From positions 1-20,312 of IMG/VR virus record IMGVR_UViG_3300049783_001023: a stretch of DNA of 20,312 bases; one strand, 5' to 3'. The stretch comes from a virus. This document shows positions 6,574-16,600 of the stretch, in pieces; positions within the stretch are counted from its first letter, which is position 1, and each line of letters begins with the position of its first letter. The notes beneath the pieces were generated by a model that ran no database searches, was not told where the DNA came from, and saw nothing but the letters and a program-made list of their open reading frames with translations. The position numbers were made by a program, and so were the translations under genes.

Positions 6574-8900
6574 TGGCACGATCAGATACACACTATACAC
6601 AGAGTAAGCGAAAGCACGATACGCTAGATCCAGGCCCTTATGAGGCAGTTGTACTATCTCATCTTGATCCTAAATTTATGGGAGGGTTACAAGTAGAGCT
6701 ACTTAAAAATACTACTACTGGTAATGCACCGTCACGTTCAGGGTTAACCGCAGAAGTAAGATACCTAACACCGTTTTACGGCATTACTCCTCGCGAAGGA
6801 GTTAACCAAAACGATGGCTACGAAAATAGCCAAAAGTCCTACGGAATGTGGATGATACCGCCAGATGTTGGCACACACGTTCTTGTTATATTTGCTGAAG
6901 GAAATCCAGGACAAGGCTTTTGGATAGGGTGTATTCCAGATACTTACATGAACTTTATGATGCCTGGTAATGCGTCTACAAACCGTACAAGTGATAACAC
7001 ACCAACTGCGCTTAAAGGAAAGAAATTACCTGTAGCAGAATACAACAAACGTACATTAAATGCAGGCGGTGTCGAAACACGTCCGACAACATTTAATAAG
7101 CCGTACCACAAAGAATTTACTCGCAGCTTATTAAAACAAGGGCTACTTGACGACGAAACGCGAGGAACAACAACCTCAAGCGCACGTCGCGAAGTCCCGT
7201 CAATGGTGTTTGGAATATCAACGCCAGGCCAAGTTGACCGCAAAGGTAAAACATCTTCGTTAGGTCCTAAAGAAGGTCCTGCAAACGTACCAACTAACAG
7301 ATTAGGCGGATCGTCGTTTGTAATGGACGACGGCGACCCAACACTTATACGTAAAGGCCACCCTAAAAACAGCCCCTCAGAATATGCAAATATTGAGCGC
7401 GGCGAAGAAGTGCCAGAAGACCGCACACTTTTACAAAACGAATTAATGCGTTTTCGTACTAGAACTGGCCATCAAATTCTTATGCACGATACAGAGGATT
7501 TAATTTACATTGGCAATGCACGAGGAACATCGTGGATAGAACTTACTAGCAACGGTAAAATTGATATCTACGCTGAAGATAGTATAAGCGTACATACAGC
7601 ACAAGATCTAAACTTTACAGCAGATAGAGACATTAACTTTACCGCTGGTGAAGATATGAACATGGTAGTTGGTAAGCGACAGCGCAACGATGTTGGCGGA
7701 TCTATTAATACTACATCGGGTGAAAATATTGCATTTAACGCCTCTACAAGCTTTAGTACACATGCGAATACATCACAGTCCCATTATGCAAAAGAAAGCT
7801 TTACAGCAGTTGCACAAGCAGGTAACGCTACCTTGCTTGCAGGAGGCAACTTAACTATTGGGGCAACAGGACAAATAGCTATTGAAGCAGATGGCAGAAT
7901 TGCAATATCTACAGAAGCAGAGTTACATGCAATTTCAAAGTTAGCGACTAAAATGGAAGTAACTACAGGAGATTTTAATTTAATAACCCGAGACGGCAAA
8001 CAACTTTATACTGCTCTTACTAATGATAGTGCTCCGAATATTATTGAACACAACGGAACGCCAGCAGTAAAACCAGCGATACCGACTAAGCCTGTACCAA
8101 TAAAACCTACTGCACCATTTCGTGCGTCAGTAGCAGCGCGTGTTCCACAACATGAACCGTGGTACCAACATGAAAACCTAAATCCGCTTAATTTTGTCCC
8201 TGAAAAAACACGAGCAGGAGCAGGACAATCAGAAGCATATCCGCCTGTTACTTTTGATACATTTGACACCCGCACAAAAGTTACTGTAGAAACTTCAACA
8301 ACGCAAGAAGCAGCACCGGCTCAATTTGACGCTACTACAGGCGTGCGCGATGTAGCAGAAGGATCGCCTGCATTAAACTCGGGAACTACAGCTACAAGCA
8401 CTCAACCAGTGCCAAGAAACATACGGGAGCTAGGTGACAAGACACAGGCGTATGCAGAAGCAGTTGCTAGACGAGAATCTAACAATTCGTATGATGCAGT
8501 TGGTGCAGACGGTAGACTGGGCAGATATCAAATTACTGCATCATCACTAGAAGTTAATGGCTACTTAAAATCAGGATCGTTTGTTGAGTTTGGCCAAGCT
8601 GCCGTTAATCAAGCTGCTAACTGGACAGGAAAAGACGGAGTACACAATTCAGCTGTTTACCTTGCAGATAAGGTAACGCAAGAAAACGTCTTTATTATCT
8701 TCACTGAAAACAACTTAGCCGCACTAAAATCTCTAGGTACAATTATTGCAACTAATCCTGTGAGTACTATAGCTGGCATACTTTTTGTAGCGCACAAGTT
8801 AGGAGTGTCTAATGCAGCAGCTTGGAGAGACGGATCGGCAGGCCGAGATTCGTTTGGTACAACAGCAGACGAATACTTTAAATTAGGGGCAGCAATATGA
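6573..8900 (+). CDS. 5: gp5-like baseplate central spike with C-terminal transglycosylase-like domain
   Basis: This trimeric puncturing spike pierces the outer membrane on tail contraction. Residues about 22-130 form the gp5/VgrG OB domain (YEAVVLSHLDPKFMGGLQVE, then MWMIPPDVGTHVLV and GQGFWIGCI). No lysozyme domain is inserted after it, unlike T4; 130-320 is polar with no recognised enzyme. Residues about 325-475 make the triple-stranded beta-helix, with an octad rhythm visible as DLNFTADR/DINFTAGE/DMNMVVGK from 345. A Pro/Lys linker (about 493-515) and a Thr/Ala-rich stretch lead to a C-terminal domain (about 625-775). This contains ARRESNN with E635, then GRLGRYQITASSL, the pattern of SLT/transglycosylase-type folds around the catalytic Glu. 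Its ATG overlaps the upstream stop (TAATG) with only a weak GGA before it; its TGA overlaps the next ATG. The spike call is secure; the enzyme call is moderate. Confidence 0.9.
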   Translation: MARSDTHYTQSKRKHDTLDPGPYEAVVLSHLDPKFMGGLQVELLKNTTTGNAPSRSGLTAEVRYLTPFYGITPREGVNQNDGYENSQKSYGMWMIPPDVGTHVLVIFAEGNPGQGFWIGCIPDTYMNFMMPGNASTNRTSDNTPTALKGKKLPVAEYNKRTLNAGGVETRPTTFNKPYHKEFTRSLLKQGLLDDETRGTTTSSARREVPSMVFGISTPGQVDRKGKTSSLGPKEGPANVPTNRLGGSSFVMDDGDPTLIRKGHPKNSPSEYANIERGEEVPEDRTLLQNELMRFRTRTGHQILMHDTEDLIYIGNARGTSWIELTSNGKIDIYAEDSISVHTAQDLNFTADRDINFTAGEDMNMVVGKRQRNDVGGSINTTSGENIAFNASTSFSTHANTSQSHYAKESFTAVAQAGNATLLAGGNLTIGATGQIAIEADGRIAISTEAELHAISKLATKMEVTTGDFNLITRDGKQLYTALTNDSAPNIIEHNGTPAVKPAIPTKPVPIKPTAPFRASVAARVPQHEPWYQHENLNPLNFVPEKTRAGAGQSEAYPPVTFDTFDTRTKVTVETSTTQEAAPAQFDATTGVRDVAEGSPALNSGTTATSTQPVPRNIRELGDKTQAYAEAVARRESNNSYDAVGADGRLGRYQITASSLEVNGYLKSGSFVEFGQAAVNQAANWTGKDGVHNSAVYLADKVTQENVFIIFTENNLAALKSLGTIIATNPVSTIAGILFVAHKLGVSNAAAWRDGSAGRDSFGTTADEYFKLGAAI

Positions 8901-9649
8901 GTCAGATTATAATACCAGAATCTGGCATACTTGATCCTAGTCGTGTTATTCAGCCAGCTGAAACAGCCGTTTATGACTCAGTGTATAAGTCGTCAGCATT
9001 ACAAACAGACGAGAAAGATATAGCAGGAAACCAAGATCCTCCTGGGTACCAAAACGGGTCGCCAGGAGGAGCAGGCGCTGAAGGCAACTTTATTCAGTAC
9101 TCTTCAACAGACGCAAAAGATACAGGAACATGGACTTCTCTTAATAACTTCTTAAAAGTAACAGAATCACAAGCTTGGAAAGAAAACGGCCGTAATCCTA
9201 ACATTATTCAATGTGTTGCAGCATGTAATGTTATAACCGAAAACGACAAAACTCCGCCGTGGTGCGCAGGGTTTGTTGCTTATGTCTTACAGCAATCAGG
9301 ATTTAATTCAATTCGTTCTTTAAGCTCTCAAGCGTATAAAAAGTACGGCAAGCCTGTTGATTGGCGGGACTGGCAAGATGTGCGCAAAAACGATATTATT
9401 ATATTTAAAAGCAAAACTGGGCCAGGTGGGCACATAGGATTCGTTAGCAGCTACAACCCCAAAACAGGTCGTGTAGCTGTTTACGGAGGCAATCAGCGTA
9501 ATGACGCACGTATATCAAACTTCACGGTTAACGGACCAACGCTGTACGTTACAGACGTTCGTAGGGGGTGGGAGATACCTAAATCAGCAGACGTAAGTAT
9601 CATTAACGGAAACTCCACAGATGTATTAGTGGATCCAAATACTAGGTAA
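8897..9649 (+). CDS. NlpC/P60-CHAP-type peptidoglycan hydrolase (TIGR02594-like)
   Basis: This looks like a papain-fold cell-wall amidase or endopeptidase. Residues about 80-218 form the catalytic domain. The nucleophile is C123 in PPWCAGFVAYVLQQSG; the His is H179 in GGHIGFV; a polar third residue is probably within GGNQ (197-200). The intervening KNDIIIF segment and the SSQAYKKYGKPV stretch fit the TIGR02594 pattern as I know it. The first 80 residues are polar and disordered-looking, with no signal peptide. The ATG lies inside the gp5 stop (ATGA), with AGGGG seven bases upstream, so it is co-translated with the spike. That linkage suggests a tail-associated lysin acting at injection. A late-expressed endolysin released by a holin is the alternative. 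Domain family confidence is high; bond specificity and location are unknown. Confidence 0.85.
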   Translation: MSQIIIPESGILDPSRVIQPAETAVYDSVYKSSALQTDEKDIAGNQDPPGYQNGSPGGAGAEGNFIQYSSTDAKDTGTWTSLNNFLKVTESQAWKENGRNPNIIQCVAACNVITENDKTPPWCAGFVAYVLQQSGFNSIRSLSSQAYKKYGKPVDWRDWQDVRKNDIIIFKSKTGPGGHIGFVSSYNPKTGRVAVYGGNQRNDARISNFTVNGPTLYVTDVRRGWEIPKSADVSIINGNSTDVLVDPNTR

Positions 9650-9656
9650 ATAGTAG

Positions 9657-10103
9657 ATGAGCACAATAGAAAAGAACTTAATTAAACGTGTAAGCGTCAA
9701 TTCGCCCAAGGCACCAGAAGCGCCTGTTACTAGCACTAACTATCGCGGATTAAGCACGGTTGATCCTGAACGCCGATCAACCGTTTTATACGACTTAGAA
9801 CTAATTAAACAAGATTTGATCAATCACTTTCACATACGTCAAGGTGAGAAGTTAGAAAATCCTACGTTTGGTACTATTATATGGGACGTCTTATATGACC
9901 CGCTAACAGATCAGCTTAAAGAAGTTATCACTGAAAACATAACAACAATTATTAACAGCGATCCTCGTATTGTTGTCGATCAAATAACTGTTGATTCGTT
10001 TGAAAGTGGCATTCAAATTGAATGCGATTTAACCTACCTGCCTTATAATATATCAGAATCTATGCGATTTTCCTTTGATCAGAATAATGGGTTATTAGCG
10101 TAA
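9657..10103 (+). CDS. 25: gp25-like baseplate wedge protein
   Basis: This core wedge protein belongs to the GPW/gp25 family, conserved across contractile tails and type VI secretion (TssE). It contacts gp6 and the first sheath ring and helps trigger sheath contraction. The family core starts at about residue 42: DLELIKQDLINHFHIRQGE (46-64), then NPTFGTIIWDVLYDPL (68-83), a helix with EVITENITTII, and a terminal beta pair around VDQITVDSF and IQIECDLTYLP. At 148 residues it is slightly longer than T4 gp25 (132) because of a polar N-terminal extension of about 40 residues. The ATG is seven bases after the hydrolase stop. The Shine-Dalgarno is weak (TAGG ten bases upstream, overlapping that stop). 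A 58-base gap separates it from gp6, unlike the tight junctions before it. Identification is secure. Confidence 0.95.
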   Translation: MSTIEKNLIKRVSVNSPKAPEAPVTSTNYRGLSTVDPERRSTVLYDLELIKQDLINHFHIRQGEKLENPTFGTIIWDVLYDPLTDQLKEVITENITTIINSDPRIVVDQITVDSFESGIQIECDLTYLPYNISESMRFSFDQNNGLLA

Positions 10104-10131
10104 TTATTTAAGTACGCACATATCTCATCTG

Positions 10132-10139
10132 AATAAATA
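10132..10139 (+). promoter_or_regulatory. probable phage late promoter before gp6
   Basis: AATAAATA matches seven of the eight bases of the T4 late box TATAAATA. It lies in the only sizeable gap (10104-10161) of the late operon, 22 bases before the gp6 ATG. RNA would start near 10145, just before the AAGGA site at 10150-10154. No -35-like hexamer is needed for this class. No hairpin terminator is visible in the gap, so upstream transcripts probably read through. Confidence 0.6.
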
Positions 10140-10161
10140 CATGGTAAGTAAGGAATCGTAA

Positions 10162-13100
10162 ATGTCAGCAACTAACAGACAGAACCGTCTCCTCGTAGCA
10201 GAGGATTGGAAGAGAGTATATCAGAGCTTCCGTAATGCAGATTTTCAGAGCTATGACTTTGATAACCTGCGTCGTACAATGATCAATTATCTTAGGGAAA
10301 ACTATCCTGAGGACTTTAACGATTATATTGAAAGCAGCGAGTATCTTGCGCTTATTGATATGATTGCGTTCTTAGGCCAAAACCTGTCATTTCGTATTGA
10401 TCTTAATGCACGTGAAAACTTTATTGATCTAGCTGAACGTAGAGAATCAGTACTACGCCTTGCGCGTCTACTTTCATATAATGTGAAACGTAACCAAGCA
10501 GCAAACGGCTTGCTTAAAATAGATTCAGTGCAAACAACAGAATCAGTAATTGATGCAAACAATATTAACTTAGCAGGACAAACAATAGTTTGGAATGATC
10601 CGTCTAACGAAAATTGGTATGAGCAGTTTATTAAAATTATAAACGCAGCGTTACCAGTTAACAACACGTTTGGTCGTCCTACAAAAAGTGACAGAATAGC
10701 AGGTATTCCTACAGAGCAATATCGCTTTAATGCACTTAACACAGATACTCCAGTATACTCATTTAGCAAGAACGTTGAAGGTAGTAACACTACATTTGAA
10801 GTTGTGTCAACTGATATTGTTAACGGCGAAATTTTAGAAGAACCACCGTTATTATCAAACAGCCTTGCAATGCTTTATCGTGACGATGGTCGCGGAGCAG
10901 GCTCGTCTAACACAGGCTTCTTTTCGCACTTCCGTCAGGGCACACTTGACAAGGGTGTGTTTACGGTTACACAGCCAGTTCCTAACCAGATTATTGGCAT
11001 TGATGGCCGCAACATTAACAATAGTGATGTATGGCTTTACAAGATTGATAGCGAAGGAAACGAAACAGAATTTTGGACTAAGGTTGATGCTGTTGAAGGC
11101 AACAACATTATCTATAACAGTCTAAGCAAAAAGATACGTAACGTCTACGCAGCATTAACTCGTGCAGAAGACCGTGTTAATTTAGTTTTTAGCGACGGTG
11201 TTTTTGGTAACTTACCAAGCGGTCAGTTCCGTGTTTATTACCGTTCTTCAGCAAATAGAAGAGTGTTTATACAGCCAAACGAAATACAAGCCGTTACCGT
11301 TGTTGTACCTTACCTAAGCAGAAACGGAACAGTTGAAGAAGCTACATTGCGTATGTCACTTAAAGTGGCAATTGACAACGGTTCTCCTACTGAAACTAAC
11401 GAAAGCGTTAAGACTAATGCACCGTCAACGTATTATACTCAAAACAGAATGATTACTCCTGAGGACTATAACGTTGCTCCGCTAGGCGTGTCGCAAGAAA
11501 TTATTAAAGTAAAAGCCGTTAACAGAACATCAAGCGGCATTAGTCGTTACTTTGATCTTATTGACGCATCTGGCAAATACAGCACAGTAAATCTTTATGG
11601 AACAGACGGTGTACTTTATAAGCAAGCACTATCAGAAAAAGCGAAATTTACTTTCCAAACACAAACAGATATTGAAGGTGTTGTACTTAATACGATTGAA
11701 CCGTTGTTAAAAGACAGAAAGCTATTAAACTTCTATTATCAGAATTTTCCAAAGATACTTACTACAGACCTCGGCGCAACTTGGTCACAATCAACATCAG
11801 GCACAAATAGCTCAACGGGCTTGCTGCAAGATGCTGAAGGACAATTATATTCAGTAGGATCATTTGCTACTAACTCGCTTAAAAATCTTACTGTAGGTAC
11901 ACTTTGTAAATTTATTCCTCCAACAGGCGAGTACTTTACGGCAGACGGAAAATCACTACCAGGCGATGCTACAGTAGTAGGCGCAAGTCTTTATAAGTGG
12001 ACCAAGGTAGTTAGTATTGATGGACGAGGAACGGCTATAACAGACGGCATAGGCCCTATTCAGTTTAACGATGTTATTCCAGAAAGTGCTTTACTTGTTG
12101 AATTACGCCCTGCATTAGCAACAGCAATTACTTCTGATGTTAAAACACAAATTGTTGATCAAGCATTTAGCTTTAATACATTTGGTTTACGATATGATGT
12201 ATCACAAAAGAGTTGGCGTTTGATTACAAACACAAACGTTGATATTGATTCTCCGTTCTCAACAGGTCGACAAGGCGATGTAACTAATCAGAATTTAGAT
12301 GCAAGCTGGCTTTTACTATTCCAGACAAACGGGGAAACATACACAATTACTTACCGCGGCTTGCGTTATGTATTTGAAAGCAAAGACGAGATTAAATTCT
12401 ATTACGATTCGTCAGATACAATTTATGACAGTAACTTAGGACGTATTGTTAAAGATAAGATACAAGTTATGTCAATCAATACACAACCAGACAGCACGTC
12501 GCCGTTTACTATTGACCACGACTGGGAAATTATTGAAGAGTTCCGCGACAAAGAAGGCTACGTAGATACTAATAAAATTCAAGTAGGATTTTATGATAGT
12601 GACGCTGACGGCGTTGTAGATGACATTGATGTGTTTAACATTATCGTTGACGAAGGCACTAATACCACAGAGAAGTTTATTTTCCAGCAGTCGTATCAGA
12701 ATACAGACGGAGTAGAAGACTTCCAGTACGTTGATCAAACAGCAGCAAATATTACAGTAGTTGCAACAGAAATAGCTATTGGTACTTACAGTCAGTACGA
12801 CGACGGCATAGTATTTTACATAGTAGACCGCGATACATTCCGTGTATTAGATGCTACAAGTTTAACGCTTAACTTAACTTCTGAATACCGCGCTTATGTA
12901 GGTCGCAGTGATATTAAGTTCTATTACTTGCACGCAGCAGATGCTAATTCAAGAATCGATCCGTCGGTAAGTAACATTATAGATATGTTTATCTTAACAC
13001 GTACATATGATACATTGTATCGTCGTTACCTTGCAGGCGCGCTAGCAGCGGCTCCGTTACCGCCAAGCAGTGATTCATTATTCCTTTCTTTTGGAAACGA

Positions 13101-13614
13101 ATTAAAGAAGATCAAAAGTATTAGCGATGAGGTGATCTATCATCCGGTTAAGTACAAAGTACTATTTGGATCAAAGGCGAATGAAGATTTGAGAGCAACA
13201 TTTAAAATTGTAAAAAACCCAGACTTAGTTGTCAACGACAACGATGTGAAGACGCGAGTTATTGAAGCTATTAGTCAATACTTTGCTTTGGAAAATTGGG
13301 ACTTCGGTGAGACATTTTACTTTAGTGAATTGTCGGCATACGTAATGAATCAGCTTGCACCGGACATAGTTTCTTTTGTAATTGTTCCTGTTCAACAAAG
13401 CCAAAGCTTTGGTTCATTATACGAAATACGTTCAGAATCAGACGAGATAGTTATCAACGGCGCAACTGTTGATGACGTAGAAATTATCGACGCTATTACT
13501 GCAACACGCCTACAAGCAAGTGGCAAGGTTATCACATCATCAGCAGAAACTATTGTTGGCGTAGTAAGCTCGTCACTAACAACAACCCCAACTACCGGAG
13601 GCTTTAACTTCTAA
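10162..13614 (+). CDS. 6: gp6-like baseplate wedge protein, enlarged
   Basis: This protein forms the continuous wedge ring around the hub and belongs to the baseplate J/gp47 superfamily. The N-terminal signature is clear at 41-115: NYLRENYPEDFNDYIESSEY, then LIDMIAFLGQNLSFRIDLNA and RLARLLSYNVKRNQAANG. A central gpJ-like part near 345-450 includes FSDGVFGNLPSGQFRVYYR and ITPEDYNVAPLG. The C-terminus (about 1024-1130) has ENWDFGETFYFSELSAYVMN and DEIVINGATVDDVEIIDAITA, which I recognise as the conserved end of T4-type gp6. At 1150 residues it is far longer than T4 gp6 (about 660), the extra being in the middle. A DSDADGVVDDID loop (812-823) looks like a calcium-binding site. The ATG follows AAGGA by seven bases, and the TAA overlaps the next gene's ATG. 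Confidence 0.93.
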   Translation: MSATNRQNRLLVAEDWKRVYQSFRNADFQSYDFDNLRRTMINYLRENYPEDFNDYIESSEYLALIDMIAFLGQNLSFRIDLNARENFIDLAERRESVLRLARLLSYNVKRNQAANGLLKIDSVQTTESVIDANNINLAGQTIVWNDPSNENWYEQFIKIINAALPVNNTFGRPTKSDRIAGIPTEQYRFNALNTDTPVYSFSKNVEGSNTTFEVVSTDIVNGEILEEPPLLSNSLAMLYRDDGRGAGSSNTGFFSHFRQGTLDKGVFTVTQPVPNQIIGIDGRNINNSDVWLYKIDSEGNETEFWTKVDAVEGNNIIYNSLSKKIRNVYAALTRAEDRVNLVFSDGVFGNLPSGQFRVYYRSSANRRVFIQPNEIQAVTVVVPYLSRNGTVEEATLRMSLKVAIDNGSPTETNESVKTNAPSTYYTQNRMITPEDYNVAPLGVSQEIIKVKAVNRTSSGISRYFDLIDASGKYSTVNLYGTDGVLYKQALSEKAKFTFQTQTDIEGVVLNTIEPLLKDRKLLNFYYQNFPKILTTDLGATWSQSTSGTNSSTGLLQDAEGQLYSVGSFATNSLKNLTVGTLCKFIPPTGEYFTADGKSLPGDATVVGASLYKWTKVVSIDGRGTAITDGIGPIQFNDVIPESALLVELRPALATAITSDVKTQIVDQAFSFNTFGLRYDVSQKSWRLITNTNVDIDSPFSTGRQGDVTNQNLDASWLLLFQTNGETYTITYRGLRYVFESKDEIKFYYDSSDTIYDSNLGRIVKDKIQVMSINTQPDSTSPFTIDHDWEIIEEFRDKEGYVDTNKIQVGFYDSDADGVVDDIDVFNIIVDEGTNTTEKFIFQQSYQNTDGVEDFQYVDQTAANITVVATEIAIGTYSQYDDGIVFYIVDRDTFRVLDATSLTLNLTSEYRAYVGRSDIKFYYLHAADANSRIDPSVSNIIDMFILTRTYDTLYRRYLAGALAAAPLPPSSDSLFLSFGNELKKIKSISDEVIYHPVKYKVLFGSKANEDLRATFKIVKNPDLVVNDNDVKTRVIEAISQYFALENWDFGETFYFSELSAYVMNQLAPDIVSFVIVPVQQSQSFGSLYEIRSESDEIVINGATVDDVEIIDAITATRLQASGKVITSSAETIVGVVSSSLTTTPTTGGFNF

Positions 13615-16600
13615 TGGCATATGACAACGACCAGCAGGAATTCCAAGCAGACCCAAATCCAGAAAATAGAAAAGTAAAGTCTACACAGTTTTTACCTAAG
13701 TTCTTCCGTACACCTACAAACGAGAAGTTCCTACAAAGCACAATGGATCAAATGATCCAACCAGGCCAGGCTGAAAAAATATCAGCATACATTGGACGCC
13801 AAGTATCAAAAGCAAGAGTAAAAGACGATAGCTATTTAGGCGCAGTTTCACAACAGCGTGCAGACTACCAACTTGAGCCAGCGACTGTTATTAAAGACGA
13901 CCTAGGTAACGTTTTATTTTACAAAGATTACCAAGACTTTATTAACCAAACTAATTCATTCAACGGCAACGTTGAAAACCACAGCAGACTAAATTCGCAA
14001 GAATATTATGCTTGGTCTCCAAACATTGATTGGGATAAGTTTACAAACTTTCGCGAATACTTTTGGTTACCAAACGGCCCGCAAGTAATCTCTGTATTTG
14101 GTCAAACTAAAGAAGTTACTAGCACATACAATGTAACCGTATCAGACCAAGGCGATAACTTTGCTTACGAATTTTCGTCAACAGGCACAACAGCTAACCC
14201 GTCAATAAAATTATATCGCGGCCAAACATATAGCTTTGTTATTGACGCAGAAAATTATCCATTAGCGATTGCAACGTCACGATCTTTTATTGAAGAAGAT
14301 CCAAATAATCCAGCATCGCTTTACAAAGACGGCATTGTTAAATTTGACACAGAAGGCAACGAAGTTACTGATCTTTACATTAGTAACGGCGTAGTACAAT
14401 TTACTGTTCCAGAAAATGCCCCAGATACACTTTATTATGTAAGCTCTACTGCAATCAATACAAGCGGATATTTTAAAGTATACGACATTGATGCAAGTTC
14501 AGAAATTGATGTTGAGAACGAAATTTTAGGAAAGACCGCTTACAGTACAGGCGCAGGATTTGCTCTTTCCAACGGAATGAAAGTAGTTTTTACAGGCACC
14601 GTTACTCCTGCAAAATATGCAGAAGGCGAATGGTATGTTGATGGCGTAGGTGACGGCATTGTCCTTATCGATTCTAGCGACCTTGAAATACCAGCATCTT
14701 ATTCTACTGACCTTCCTATTCCGTTTGATACAGACGGGTTTGATCGTTTGCCTTTTGATAACGCATCGTCTTATGCTGGCGATAAAGATTATATTGTTAT
14801 TAACCGCGCAAGCAAAGATAGAAACGCATGGACACGTTACAATCGTTGGTTCCACCGTTCGGTTATTGAACAAGCGGCAGTTCTTAACGGACAGCCAGTT
14901 GACAACGACATTAACCAGCGTGCGCGCCGCCCTATTATTGAATTTGATGCAGGTATAAAAATATATAACTTTGGTACTGAAGCAAAAGCTGACATTGATC
15001 TTATTGACGACTTTACAACAGATGCGTTTAGTATTATTGAAGGCAGCATTGGTTATAACATCGACGGTGTTAACCTTGCTGAAGGAATGCGTGTATTATT
15101 TACAGCAGACCCCGACTCGTTTGTTTCTGGCAGAATTTTTGAAGTTAAATTTGTTACTTTTGAGAACAAGCGCCAAATTACACTTACTGAAACTAACGAC
15201 ACGTTGCCTTTAGAAAATGAAACTGTACTTGTTAAGCAAGGCACCAACGCCGGACTAATTTACTTCTACAACGGTACTGAATGGATTGCCGGCCAAGAGA
15301 AAACTGCTACTAACCAAACACCTAAGTTTGATTTGTATGACAACGAAGAAAATTCTTTTGCTGACAATTTAGCTTATCCGTCAACAACATTCGCAGGCAA
15401 TCCGGTCTTTACTTACAAAGTTGGAAACGGCACTAACGATGTAGAATTAGGATTTCCTGTTTCTTATCGTGCTTTTGAGAACATTGGTGATTTAGTATTC
15501 AGCTATAATCTTTTACAGCAAACAAATACCTTTACAACGAATAACACTGTAATTGCTTTAGAAAGCAAGCAAGGATATCTACGTTGTTACACTACAAGAA
15601 CTGATTATAGTTACACTAACGGTTGGAAAAAAGGCCGCAAATTAAGCGATCAAAAAGTAGTTCAACAGTACTTTGGTGCTGACCAAGCTAACGACTTTGC
15701 TATTGACGTTTATGATAAATCAGGCGACATTACTGACCTAAGAGTATTTGTATCAGTTAATAATAGCTTTAAGTCAGATGGTGTTGACTATGAAATTACT
15801 AGAATTAACGGTGTTGCGTATGTACGCTTTGTCCGTGATTTAACAGCTAACGACCGTGTTGTTATTAAGACATCAAGTACTACTCCGAAAAATAGCAACG
15901 GCTATTATGAGATTCCTAGTAACCTTGAGCGCAATCCTCTTAACAACGATCTTAACGAGTTTACGCTTGGTGAAGTAAATGACCACGTAGGCGGAATTGT
16001 TGAAGAAGTATTTGGTTTTACAGGAGCATTTCCTGGAAGCTCAAATTTACGCGACTTAGGCAATGTTGCATCTTTTGGTAAAACATTTGTTAAGCACAGC
16101 AGTCCGTTCAACTTAGCTAACTTCCACATTACTAACCGTGATTATAACATAATCAAGGCGCTTCGTTATAACCGCAAAGAATACGCAAAATTCAAGCGTG
16201 TGTTTATGCAGAAAGCATTTAACCTTGGATTTGATGGCCCAGTTAAGCAGCACGTTGATAAAATATTTGAAGCAATCAACAAAGATAAAACAGAAGCTAT
16301 GCCGTTCTATTTTAGCGACATGGTTCCAACTAGATCATCTGTACGGGTAGAGTACACTGTTACTGATTCTCGTAACGAGTTTTATGCACTAGGCGAGATA
16401 TTTGACGATACTAAAGTAGCTGAAAAGGCAGTGCTTGTTTACCTTAACGGTACTCAGCTTGTTAAAGGCCAAGATTATACGTTTAATACAGACGGCTTCT
16501 GCGTTATTACAGCAGAAAAAGCTGTAGACGATATTATTGAAATTTACGAATACGATTCAACAGATGGATGTTATGTTCCGCCTACCCCGTCTAAGCTTGG

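Noticed and set aside
6944-7426. 160-codon open frame antisense to gp5
   Set aside because: It is a shadow of the well-supported gp5 coding frame, with no Shine-Dalgarno and no recognisable domain.
9644-9651. GGTAAATA before gp25 as a late promoter
   Set aside because: Only six of eight bases match. It overlaps the upstream stop and weak Shine-Dalgarno, leaving almost no leader.
10104-10161. Terminator between gp25 and gp6
   Set aside because: No GC stem followed by a T-run is visible in the gap; only the late-type box and Shine-Dalgarno stand out.
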